Assembly (NCBI GenBank): GCA_021401465.1
Contig: JADDMT010000022.1
Span: forward strand, 1-64,000
DNA length: 64,000 bases
Source of the DNA: Teratosphaeria epicoccoides
Lineage: Eukaryota; Ascomycota; Dothideomycetes; Mycosphaerellales; Teratosphaeriaceae
Direction: 5' to 3'
Part shown: positions 1 through 9,536 of the stretch, piece by piece
Layout of the letters: each line of letters starts with the position of its first letter
How positions within the stretch are numbered: position 1 is the stretch's first letter
Notes under the pieces: model-generated
What the model saw: only the letters and a program-made list of their open reading frames with translations
The model's database searches: none
Told to the model about the DNA's origin: nothing
Program-made: the position numbers and the translations under genes

Positions 1-35
1 ACCCCCCCCCCCCCCCCCCCCCTCCCCCCCTCCTT
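1..35 (+). repeat. Poly-C tract
   Basis: The window opens with a nearly pure run of C interrupted by single T residues. It lies downstream of the polymerase eta gene, which is on the other strand. It has no telomere-like hexamer structure. It may be a genuine homopolymer or an assembly-edge artefact. Confidence 0.8.
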
Positions 36-228
36 TCCACTTCTTCGAATCGAGGTCGTTCGATGAGGAGGGTGGTTGAAAAAAGTTCCAATTCAACGTG
101 CTGCTACGATGTCAAAAAACTTTCCCGGGCGGTGCGACTTGCATACCGAGGGGCCTCCACGCCCAGCAACCTCTTCACACCCCCCAACGCCCCCAACGCG
201 CTGCAGCCTCTCCACGCACACCCCCACC

Positions 229-2478
229 CTACCCAAACGCCAACCTCTTCTGGCCCCTCTCAGCGGCCCTCCCCGCACCCCTTGGCGGCCGGCCGCGCGC
301 TCTCCTGCCGCCGCCGCGGCGGACAGCACTGCTCGCGCTGCTGGCGGCGCCTCGCGGAGGGGCCGCCACCGCCGCCACACTCCCGCTGCTGTCCGCTTCG
401 CGCTGCAGATCCTGCGCGAAGTGGAAGTCGTCGTGCTCGGGCTGGTCGCGGAGCGGCAGGGAGGAGGAGCAGCGGGGACAGAGGTACGTGGCCGGCTGCG
501 GCGGCTCGCGGGGCTCGAGCGCTGGTTGTCTGGGGTTTTCCCGTCGTGGAGGAGGAGGAGGAGGAAGATCAGGTGGTCGGGCGGGGCCGGAAGACAGCGG
601 GGGGAGGTGGGTGGACGGGGAGCTGAGTTGTGCGACGTCGAGAGTCGCATGCGGGTCGGCGGGCTGCGGAGGGCGATCGGGGACGTTGTGATCGGCTTCC
701 CGGCCGTCCGGTCGGGGACGGGGAGGCACATCTGCTCCTCTCTGCTGAGGAGCGCTTTCCACCCCCGCCTCGTCCTCGGCCTCAGGGTTCCCTTCAGCCT
801 CCGACACGATCTCGCTCCGTGTACTCTCCTGCCTGGATGTCGTTGGCGGCTTCCCGAAAAAATTCGCAATCCCGCCCTCCTGCCCTTTTTTCCGCTTCCG
901 ACTCCCCTTCGTCTTCACCTTCGTCGACTTTCCGAACGGTCCAGCCGGCCGATCCCCATCCGCATGGCTCTCCTTCAGCGCCTTCGCCTCCTCGCCATGC
1001 ACCAGGAAGCCGCCAATCCCTTGGTTCCCCGTCACCCCATCCTCGAAACCGCCCACCGATAAGCTGAGATTCGCACACGGCCATGCCCGACCGTCGACGA
1101 CGACTTGGGCGAGCAGGTTCTTCGCGAGGTCGTAGAGTCCGTCTTCGGTGATTTGTCGTCCGGAGGGTATCGGGGCGCTTTTGCTGCGTGTGCTTTGGCC
1201 TTGGCGGTGATGGAGATTGATGGTTCTGGGTCTGCGCTTGTTCTCGAGGACGCCTTCTTCGACGAGGCGGGAGAAAATGTCGGCGACGAAGATGCGGAGC
1301 CATTTACACGACACTTCGAAGGAGTTGACGGAGGGTCGGAACGATTTGGCTGAGAGCATGGATTTGATCTGCGTCCGAGGATTGACTTCCGAGTGGTCCT
1401 CGCCACGAATGACATTGTGCAGCCAACTGCCCGTGTCGTCGCCCAACTGCTTCTTCAGCTGCTCGACGGGGACGGGCAGGAGCTCGGAGAGCAGTTCCGT
1501 GTTGAACGCGGCGACCACTTCATCACCCAGCTTGCCACCGAGATTCCGGATCTTGGTAAACTTGAACCCGCCGAGGAAGTGCTGCACCGCGCGATTGCGA
1601 ATGACGGTCTGCGAGTTCGGCTTCCTGTGCGCTGAACCGAGTTTGGCGAGCATCTTGTTCCTGCTGATCCCTGCGGAGCACGTATATTTGAGGTCCGCAT
1701 AGATCTTCGCTCGGACATCCCGAACGATCTCGGACGCGATCAACATGCAGAGATCATCCCAGTCTGGGTCGTCCTCTTCGTTCTGCGAGCTGTCCAGATC
1801 CACGAGCGCGTCGGCCTGCCAATCCAGCACGGTCGTCGGCGGACGCGGCAACGGCTCCGACGGGTCATCGTACGGCGTCGGGCCTCTGAGCTCGGGATAG
1901 CGATGCAGTAGTATGGAGTGGACTTGTGCAGACAGATCCAAAAACACCTCATCAATGCTCGCCTTCTCCACCCTCTGCGTCTCGTGGGGCAGAGATTCCT
2001 TGATCACGGCCAAGATCCTCCGGCTCTGAATCCTGTAGGGATCCAGCGACACCTTCCGGGTGGCAATCTCCTTGAAGGCATCATCGCTGTAACTCCACTT
2101 CGCATCACCCTCTTTCCACGTGGCGACATGCTGACAGATGATCTCCGGACACTTCTCCTTTGCTTCGGTGATGGTGACATGGCGGTTCAAGCCGTAGGCG
2201 CGGGCCGGGTAATTGATGGCGATCAGCCCCTGCCATTGTTGGACGGCGAGGGGAAGGGTGGGATCGAGGCCCAAGCGGACCGTCTCGCACTGCGCGTAGA
2301 AGGCGTCGAGGTCGATGTGTGCGATGACTCGCAGTGGGCAATTGGTGGCGGAGTGTGACAAGGTGCTCAGATGTTTATATGTGAATCGGCTCTTGCGTCG
2401 TCGTCGCGCCGATGGCGATTGGGTGAGGAGCGGGGAGGAGGCGAGGAAGTACGCCGAGGAGGAGGATGGAGAGGACAT
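229..2478 (-). CDS. RAD30: DNA polymerase eta (Y-family translesion polymerase)
   Basis: This is a single-exon gene for 749 residues. Polymerase eta copies past UV photoproducts in the nucleus. The first catalytic block HIDLDAF is at residues 54-60, the second ASIDEVFLDL at about 173-182 supplies the other acidic metal ligands, and CSAGISRNKMLAKLGS marks the fingers/thumb region. Near residues 663-692 there is a ubiquitin-binding zinc finger (CPRC followed by H-x3-H), as expected for binding ubiquitinated PCNA. The last ~57 residues after the finger are Ala/Gly/Arg-rich low complexity and lack a clear PIP box, so the true C-terminus is uncertain. The start ATG has A at -3 and lies 206 bases from the divergent CCDC97-like gene, implying a shared promoter. 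Recognition of the family is confident. Confidence 0.93.
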   Translation of the reverse strand: MSSPSSSSAYFLASSPLLTQSPSARRRRKSRFTYKHLSTLSHSATNCPLRVIAHIDLDAFYAQCETVRLGLDPTLPLAVQQWQGLIAINYPARAYGLNRHVTITEAKEKCPEIICQHVATWKEGDAKWSYSDDAFKEIATRKVSLDPYRIQSRRILAVIKESLPHETQRVEKASIDEVFLDLSAQVHSILLHRYPELRGPTPYDDPSEPLPRPPTTVLDWQADALVDLDSSQNEEDDPDWDDLCMLIASEIVRDVRAKIYADLKYTCSAGISRNKMLAKLGSAHRKPNSQTVIRNRAVQHFLGGFKFTKIRNLGGKLGDEVVAAFNTELLSELLPVPVEQLKKQLGDDTGSWLHNVIRGEDHSEVNPRTQIKSMLSAKSFRPSVNSFEVSCKWLRIFVADIFSRLVEEGVLENKRRPRTINLHHRQGQSTRSKSAPIPSGRQITEDGLYDLAKNLLAQVVVDGRAWPCANLSLSVGGFEDGVTGNQGIGGFLVHGEEAKALKESHADGDRPAGPFGKSTKVKTKGSRKRKKGQEGGIANFFGKPPTTSRQESTRSEIVSEAEGNPEAEDEAGVESAPQQRGADVPPRPRPDGREADHNVPDRPPQPADPHATLDVAQLSSPSTHLPPLSSGPARPPDLPPPPPPRRENPRQPALEPREPPQPATYLCPRCSSSLPLRDQPEHDDFHFAQDLQREADSSGSVAAVAAPPRGAASSASSAVRRGGGRRARGRPPRGAGRAAERGQKRLAFG

Positions 2479-2684
2479 TGGCGCGGTGTGGTCATGCTGT
2501 CACGGACCGAGCATTTGGTGTTGTTGTAATTGCTACGGTGGTGGTGGTGGTGGTGCTGGTGGGGCAGCGAGTATGTTTCGCGACTGTATACATTCAGGAC
2601 GCGCAGCGCGTAAAGAGCTTGCTGCCGATGATATCATCCATCCATCTCACCTCTCATTTCTTCCATTCACACAACATCACCATC

Positions 2685-3355
2685 ATGCCTCACTTTCCCG
2701 AGACGCCTTCGAAGCATGTCGATGAGGATGAAGCGACATGTCAGCGCATCAAGATCAAGAATCGTCGCAAACGCTACCTCGACCTCCACCCCGAATACTT
2801 CTCCGCCGACCTGGAGCTGGCCGGTAGGTGTGCGACACTCTTCCTATGTACTTCTCCCCCCCTCCCCTCCCCCCCCTCACCAGCACCGACCATCGCACAG
2901 ATCCGCTGCTGTATGACCACCTCGTCCGCCGATTCCAGAGCCCCGAAGAGCGCGAAACAGCCGGGCGGGAACGGGGCCACACGGGCCACATGGAAGCCGC
3001 CTTTGTGCGCGCCGAGACGCGTCTGGAAGCTCTCCGCCACCCTGACCCCAACCGCCCGGTGTGCTACACACGCGGCGCGGATGGCCGGATCGTGAGCGTG
3101 GATGCGGATGCGGGGGTGGGCGATGGCGTGACGAGCCAGGAGCAGGGCTGGGAGAGATGGAAGGAGGTCATGGCGCAGAGGTTTGTGAGAGGGGAGGATG
3201 ATCAATTTGATTACGGTGTGGTGGATGGGCGGGAGGAGTTTGATGACCGGGAGGAGGAGGACCGGGAAGGGTTGGAGAGGTATGTGGAGGGGGAGGAGGC
3301 AGAGTTTGTTGGAGAAGGGAGGCCGAGGGGTGAGACGGGGGTGCAGGATTTTTGA
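2685..3355 (+). CDS. CCDC97/DUF2052-type splicing-associated protein
   Basis: Two exons, 2685-2823 and 2901-3355, are separated by a 77-base intron (GTAGGT...GCACAG) and encode 197 residues. The N-terminal half carries the family's hallmark basic helix ending in a tyrosine-rich segment and the DPLLYDHLVRRF block. The C-terminal half has RFVRGEDDQFDYGVVD followed by an acidic tail, matching the part of human CCDC97 that precedes its acidic end. Human CCDC97 associates with the SF3b part of U2 snRNP, so a nuclear splicing role is inferred. The ATG context (CATCATG) and the position just downstream of the divergent polymerase eta start support this start. The splice phase restores one continuous frame across the intron. 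Confidence 0.85.
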
Positions 3356-3744
3356 GGGGGATGAGGAGGGTTTTCGATCGGAATCAGCAGTGCAGCCAGG
3401 CGTGGGGCCATCACCCCAAGACCCCTTCTGATGCGTGAATCACAAAGGGGAGATCCATAGCGCATGACACATGTCAATCTCATGTCAATCTTATGTGAAA
3501 TCATGACTTGTCAGCACGTCCATGAAAGGGTACTGCCACTAGCGTCGCTTCGACGGCGAGTCCCACGTGCACCGCGCCCTGCATGCAACAACCTTGCTGG
3601 CAGAGGCTGATGACGACGGAGGAATACGACGCTGGCACGATGAAAAATGATGCATGATCCCGAGAGAGGCTGTCGACTCCTCCGCGCCCTGTCTCGCTGC
3701 AATTGACGGTGGAGGGAAGCAGCATCGCGTCATCCTCCAGCAGC
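3356..3744. other. Intergenic, no gene seen
   Basis: This is the 3' flank of the CCDC97-like gene and the promoter of the acidic protein gene. It has no convincing open frame, and I see no other feature in it. Confidence 0.6.
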
Positions 3745-5251
3745 ATGGCCGACGACTACGACGACGCAGAGGACCTGCTGGGCGGTGACGACGACGTGGA
3801 GTGGTTGTACGTCGAGGACGAGTACAATCTCGCGGTGAGTGGAGTCATGCAAAGACTGTAGACCACGGCTGAGCGGAGACGCGCAGGACGAGCTGGCAGA
3901 AAGCCAAGTCGCCGACCCCGGCTACCCCGGCACCAACTACGAACTGAGCATGGAGGAGTATGAATACGATCTGTTTGCCTATTTTGACGACCTGGATTAC
4001 GGCGATGATTCGTACTGGGAACGGGACAGACCACGGCATCATCACAATCACAATCCCGAGCCAGAGCGGGAGCCTTCTGCACGGAACCGGAAACGACGGG
4101 CCCCCGCCACAGCAGCCAGGAGCAAGAAGAGGAAGCGGGCGGGTGCACGGGTGGGAGGCCCGCGCGCGGCGGGAGCGGCCCAGTTGGACCCCGTCGTGTA
4201 CGTTGGGCAGCAGGAGAGGAGTCGGACGCGACTGCCGCCCGTGCTGGAGAAGAGCGCGGGGCACGCTTTTCTTGGCGACTGGAGGAGCCGCTTCGCCGGG
4301 ATGGATGGCATCATTCGCCGGGACGTGATGCCCGCGGCGATGCAGCAGGCCGCTGCCGCGCGGCATGAGGATCCGCAGGTGGAAGACCCTCCACGACATC
4401 CCGAGGCTGTCGGCGAGGATGAGGGAGATGGGCAGGATGGAGATGACAGGGACTGGGGGGACGCTGCGGGGGAGACCGACCTCTCCCTCCTGGACCCGGA
4501 CATGCTGAAGCAAATCTTGAAGCAGAAGCTGCGGGATGCGGGGCTGGAAGGTTCCGACGAAGGGGCGTTCATGCACACCCTCCGGCGCATGCTGGCGGGC
4601 GACGAAGACGCGGCCGCCGGCGAGCTGGCGAGGACTCTGCTGGGGCAGGCGACCGGAGAGGAAGGCGAGGGTGCCTTTTCCGGGTGGTTGTCGCAGCAGG
4701 GAGTCTCGCTCGAGCAGGGGGAGGACGACGACGGGTCGGAGGTGGCGCCGGATGATGTGGCTGAGAAAAGGAGGGGGGCGAGGGGCGGGGAGACCAAGCG
4801 GCGCTCGCCGCCAGATCGCGCGGTCAGTGGCATGACTGTGTCGCAGGCGGGCGCGAGGGAGGGCGCGGTGAGAGGCGCGTCGGCGGGCACGATGCCGCCG
4901 CCGTCAACACGACCCGCGCGATCCGACTCCAGGAATGGAATGCCGAATCGTGCCCCACGAGCCGCTCGCGGCCACGCCGGCCCCGCACCGACCGCGGAGG
5001 AGAGAAACAGCGCCCCACTGGCCTCGCCATCGAAGCCGGTGCGAGAGGCGTTGCGCGATGATGTCGAGGCCGAGGCCGACCTCGACCTCGACCTCGACGT
5101 CCACAAGGTGCCGCCGACGTCTGCGCGGAAACGCAAAGCACCGTCCCAGGAGGACCCGGGCGCGAGTGCCGACACGGTCGAGAGAGCGACCAAGGAGCCC
5201 GCGACGCGACGCACCCGGAGCGCGAGGGCGAAGGGTGCGGAGGTCAGCTGA
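3745..5251 (+). CDS. Acidic, largely disordered protein of unknown function
   Basis: Exons 3745-3834 and 3887-5251 flank a very short 52-base intron (GTGAGT...GCGCAG) and encode 484 residues. The N-terminus is strongly acidic with aromatic residues. A basic patch with KKRKRAG at about residues 95-110 looks like a nuclear localisation signal. A short ordered segment around HAFLGDWRSRFAGMD follows, then a helical stretch beginning SLLDPDMLKQILKQKL, and finally a long low-complexity tail rich in Ala, Arg, Asp and Pro with a second basic cluster. I do not recognise the family; the charge layout suggests a nuclear or chromatin protein, which is inference only. The start follows a purine-rich leader and gives an in-frame join across the intron. 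Confidence 0.75.
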
Positions 5252-5853
5252 TCTTTTGGGGGGGCGGAGATTTGGGGCGAGTGGATTATCGACGTCTTGG
5301 TAGCGATGGTGTGCGCTGGAAGGTGTGAGAGTGACGGTGCGGAGAGAAGAAACGGCGCATAGCTCTCCCCCCTTCGCCTTCCATCAAGGCAAATATTTCG
5401 CAAGGAATGCTGAATTCGTGGTAGATTGTCGAGGCTGATCGATCATTCACTCGTGTGGCACTGTCATCATCTCATTCATTCATTCATTCATCCATTCATT
5501 CACCCCAGACGGTCCGCCGAACAACACGCTCTCTAGTTTTTTGTTTTTTTTTTCGTTTTTCTTTATAAAAAAAATGCAACTATTAATAATTGACAAGGGG
5601 TCTGAACGGTCCCGACACCGCCAGCGCGTCTCCGGCATGACAGACATACATACACACCCACCACACTCGTGCAGAGGACAAGAGCCGGGGGATGAAATCG
5701 GAAGACTCTCTCGAAACGACCGCAGCACTTGAGTGAGTGTCTCTTCGACCGTACTACCGTTGACTTCGTCGGTCTCTCTCTCTCTCGAAGAACACATCCC
5801 ATCGACAGCATGGGTACACGTGCACTCCCCCCCCCCCCTTTTTTTTAGCCGTC
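5252..5853. other. Intergenic between convergent genes
   Basis: This is the shared 3' region of the acidic protein gene and the permease. It holds a CATT tetranucleotide array and A/T- and C-runs but no supportable gene. Confidence 0.6.
5471..5504 (+). repeat. CATT tetranucleotide microsatellite
   Basis: About seven CATT units with one interruption (CATC) lie in the intergenic space between convergent genes. Confidence 0.85.
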
Positions 5854-7830
5854 TCACTCAAAGACACATCTCATATGCTGGTACCATTTCTCATACACAG
5901 GCGCCGGCGTCTCCGCAGCCACAACCGCCTCGATGCCGCTGGTGAGGTCCACCTCGCCCGGCGGCCGCGCCCACGGGTCGCTCCTGGCGTAGATGAATTT
6001 GTGGCCGAGGTAGATGACGACGAAGATGGGGATCCTGCAGAACATGTTAGTCAGTCGGTCAGTCAGTCAGTCAGTCGTTTCTGATGCCCTCTTTTCTTTT
6101 TTTTTCTTTTTTTTCTTTTTTTTTCTTTTTTTTTCTTTTTTTTTCTTTTTTAATAACATGACGGGGTCAGGGCTGGGGCGGGGCGGGGCGTACCCGACGT
6201 AAGCGGTCATGAAGCTGCTGATGGACCAGTTGTCCGGCCAGAAGACGTCGAAGCCGTTCAGCAGGGCCAGGAAGATGCAGCCGACGATTGCCTTTGGGAG
6301 ATAGATCGGTTAGCAGGAACTCGTGCGTGACCAATTTGTGCTGACACTTACGACGTAGGAGCCCCAGGGCTGGAACCATCGGTTGTGGTACGGCAGCTCG
6401 GCGAGGCTGTGGCCGTGGTGGCTCCAGGCTTTCTGGAAGCGCAAAGCCACCACGCCACAGCAGATCCAGCTGATGAAGCCCGACTGGTTCGTCAGATTGA
6501 CAAACCATCCGAAGACCTCTGATGTGGAATTTGACACGTTGAGATACGCGAGGAGCGAGTAGAGCGAGGTGACCGCCACGGCTTTGTAGGGGATGCCAGA
6601 CTTGGTGCAAGCCTTGAACATCGCCGGTGCGTTCCCGGACAGCGCCAAGGAGTACAGAGACCGGCTCGCGAGGTACAGGAACGAGTTCCCGGACGACCAG
6701 GCCGAGACGATGATGCCGGCGTTGATGACGGAGTCCAGCACGGGGATGCCCGCGTTCTTGATGCCAACCACGAACGCGGAAGCGCCGGCGCCTTTCTCGC
6801 CGCTCGTCAGCGCCTCGTCGGTGTACGGCGCTAGGACGCCGATGGCGAGCACGCAGCCGATGTAGAAGAAGACCAGGCGGTAGAAGTACCGACGGCCGGC
6901 GATGGGGAGGTTGCGGCGCGGGGACACCATCTCGCCGCCGGTGGCGACGAGGAGCTCGGGCGCGAAGACGAAGGGGAAGGCGCTGAGGATTATGCAGGAC
7001 AAGAGGGCGAGGAAGCGACCGAGGTTTCCGTCCTCGAGGTAGGTGTTTGTGGCGCCGGGGTTCTTCCAGTATCGGAAGCCCAGGACGCCGTTTTGGTGGG
7101 GGCCGCCGCCCCAGAAGAGGATGAAGGAGAGCATGAGGAGGCCGATCATCATGAAGACTTTGAGCGAGGCGAACCAGAATTCGGTCTGGCGGGCAGATCT
7201 AGGTTAGCTTCCGTGTGTCCAAGGCTGGAAGATGGGAATGTGAGATACCTCTCCGTAGTACTTGACCGGCAGCGCATTCAACCCGACAATCACCACCAGC
7301 ATGATGGAAATCCACACCGCAATGTGGACCGTCGAATGCCAGTACCCAATCACCAACGCCGCCGCCGTGATCTCGTAAGGAACCAAGATCCCCAAGCTGT
7401 ACCAGTACAGCCAGCCCATCGCGAAGCCCAGACTCCGGCTCACATACCGGTGCCCGAACAGATTCATCGAGCACCCTTTCGTCGGCAGCCACGCGGCGGC
7501 CTCGGTGATGCCGGTGACGATGCACCAGACGAAGAAGGACATGACGCTGTAGGCGATGAGGATGAAGAGCGGGCCGCCGCGCGCGAGCGTCTGGCCGGAG
7601 CCGACGAAGAGCCCGGTCCCGATGGCGCCGCCGAGGGCGATCATCTGCGCGTGGCGGGACTTGAGCCCGCGCTGCGTGGAGTCGTGGTCTTCATTGTAGA
7701 TGTCGTTGGGGTCGGTGGAGCCTTCTTCGGTGGAGGAGGTGCTGCCGATGGGTTTGGTGCGCACGGAGCCGGGCTCTTCCAGCTCGTAGCGCTTCTCGTT
7801 CGAGATGCTCAACACGTCGTGCGGAGGCAT
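5854..7830 (-). CDS. Amino-acid permease (fungal YAT/GAP1 family)
   Basis: Four exons in reading order, 7830-7249, 7185-6352, 6291-6194 and 6034-5854, encode 564 residues. Introns are 63, 60 and 159 bases; every join keeps frame. The product is a plasma-membrane proton/amino-acid symporter with about twelve membrane helices. The family signature is clear: an acidic cytosolic N-terminus, the substrate-loop motif GGAIGTGLFVGSG after RGLKSRHAQMIALG, and the block FAPELLVATGGEM. The last exon gives IPIFVVIYLGHKF and a short cytosolic tail with WYQHM. The exact substrate cannot be told. The third intron contains two microsatellites listed separately. The upstream region, shared with a hydrolase gene, has GATA-factor-type sites, consistent with the nitrogen regulation usual for this family. 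Confidence 0.92.
6048..6151 (-). repeat. Intronic microsatellites in permease intron 3
   Basis: Positions 6048-6077 hold a tetranucleotide array that reads as tandem CTGA on the transcript strand. Positions 6091-6151 hold runs of eight or nine T separated by single C, which read as A-runs separated by G in the transcript. Both lie inside the 159-base intron, which is more than twice the length of its siblings. Confidence 0.9.
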
Positions 7831-8634
7831 GATGGCTTGGGAGCAGCCCGTTGCCCGTAGGGAGTCTGAGTGGTGCAGGGGGGTGGGGGGCTCCAGATGG
7901 AATTTCGTGGAGGGGTTCTGGAAGGGTGGGGGGAAAGAGTGCTTGATGTAGGTCCCTTACTTTGGTTGCTCGAAGCGCATATGTCTTCTGATGCTAATCT
8001 GGTGCCAAGGCACGTGTGCACGCCATTTGCGATACACACTCACCATTTTTGAGACTGGGGCAGCGACGTTGGCAGGGATGGGAGGAGCTACGGCGACAAC
8101 GTCGGAGCCTCGTCCGTGTGAGTGTCCGTTCCCTTATCGGGGCCAAGCTGATAGCCGGCGGCGCAGCGTGAGACCTGGTAGATGGCGGCTTGGGCTGGAC
8201 CAAGACACCTTGGCGTCTCGCATTCCATGTCGACGTCGAGGGGTCTCATTGGCAGCGTGCAGGTCGTGCAGCGGGTGCAGCGGGCCGGGCAATTCCACCA
8301 GCGATGACTGATGATTGTTCAGGTTGTCTCGACGAGGCAGTCGCTTGCGGTGAGGTGGATGCGTGGCGAGACGCTGTGAGGTGCTGGCGGGCAGGAAGAG
8401 GAAAGCCGAGGCGGAAAACCCTCCACCACGACCCTTCCATCCGGTGCCAGCTTCGATGAGCTCACACTTCCGCCCCACCAGCGATCCTCCGACGATCGAA
8501 CGCTGCGGGGGAGTATTCGAGCCAAAAATGTACATAGCAAGTGGTGTATCCCATTCTCACCTCCGTCCACACCTCCCATCCCCCACCTCCCATTCCCCAC
8601 CTCCCATTCCCCACCACCCCACCACCCCACCACC
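7831..8634. promoter_or_regulatory. Divergent promoter region: permease / isochorismatase-type hydrolase
   Basis: About 800 bases separate two divergent starts. I see no gene here. Two HGATAR-type sites face each other: CTTATC at 8133-8138 (GATAAG on the minus strand) and TGATAG at 8149-8154. Such close pairs are bound by AreA/Nit2-type GATA factors in fungi. The last 75 bases before the hydrolase ATG (8559-8634) are a C/A/T-rich tract with a CCCACCTCCCATTC unit repeated, typical of fungal core promoters or 5' leaders. Regulation is inferred from motifs only. Confidence 0.4.
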
Positions 8635-9270
8635 ATGGCCCAGTCCTTCCGCCAAATTGTCGGCGCAGGCCCCAGCACCGCCTCCCCGAAAGACAGCACC
8701 CTCGTCATCATCGACGCGCAGAACGAGTACGCCGAGGGCAAGCTCAAAGTCTCCAACGCCCCGGAAAGCCGCAAAGCCATCGCGTCTCTCCTGCAAAAGT
8801 ACCGCGAGGGCAACGGCAACATCGTGCACGTCAAGCACACGGTCGCCAACGGCGCGCCCGTGTTCACGCCGGGAACGAAGCTGGCGGAGGAATTCGAGGA
8901 GCTGGCGCCGAGGAAGGGGGAGAAGGTGATTGAGAAGGTGCATCCGAGCTCGTTTGCGGATACGAAGTTGCATGAGCATTTGGGGGGCACGGCGGGGCAG
9001 AAGATCGTGTTGACGGGGTATATGGTATGGCTGCTCGGATTCTTTGGGTGGGATGGGGAAGGAGAGCGCTAATACTGATGGCAGGCTCATGTCTGTGTGT
9101 CCACGACTGCTCGCGACGGTGCTAGGCTTGGGTACGATGTCCTCGTTGCGGAGGATGCCATTGGCGACCGCGACATCCCTGGTGCGTCGGGCCCGGATGT
9201 GACGAAGATGGTGCTGGCCGAGCTTGGGGATGCGTTTGCCACGGTGGTGCACAGCAAGGACATCAAGTAG
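8635..9270 (+). CDS. Isochorismatase-family cysteine hydrolase
   Basis: Exons 8635-9024 and 9085-9270 with a 60-base intron encode 191 residues, a normal size for the family. These cytosolic enzymes hydrolyse small amides or vinyl ethers through an Asp-Lys-Cys triad. Here the Asp is in [11 protein letters not shown] (about residue 26), a lysine lies in [14 protein letters not shown] near residue 100, and the nucleophile is the Cys of [12 protein letters not shown] directly after the splice junction. The substrate cannot be inferred; nicotinamidase-like metal-binding residues are not evident. It is divergent from the amino-acid permease, so a nitrogen-related role is possible but unproven. The ATG context (ACCACCATGG) is optimal. 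Confidence 0.88.
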
Positions 9271-9536
9271 ATGGATATCGACAGCTTATAGGACTGTGAA
9301 GTTGGTGCGCCACTCGCGCCACGTGTCACGCCTCGTTGTTACCTTCGTGTGAGCATTGAGAAATGTTGTAGGTTGGGAGGACAAGAGAGCAAGCGTCATG
9401 TCAGCAATCGTCCATCGACTCTGCCATTCCCATCAGAGGTCCTCACGAAGAGGTGAACATGCTGCTGCTCTCATCCATCCGCCATCCGCCCAACACCCTC
9501 CACACTCGACTCCTGCATCCCCCCACCGCAACTCCC

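Noticed and set aside
1..35. Poly-C end as a telomere
   Set aside because: It lacks the TTAGGG/CCCTAA pattern of ascomycete telomeres; a homopolymer or edge artefact is more likely.
76..1062. Long plus-strand open frame opposite the polymerase eta C-terminus
   Set aside because: It is Arg/Pro/Ala-rich antisense of a GC-rich coding region; the opposite strand encodes recognisable polymerase eta and its zinc finger.
4048..5403. 451-codon minus-strand open frame opposite the acidic protein gene
   Set aside because: Composition is Ser/Ala/Arg low complexity, as expected antisense to Asp/Glu/Ala-rich GC-rich codons; the plus strand has a proper intron and start.
7093..7860. 255-codon plus-strand frame over the permease 5' half
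   Set aside because: It is antisense to conserved permease helices and crosses the permease introns without regard to them.
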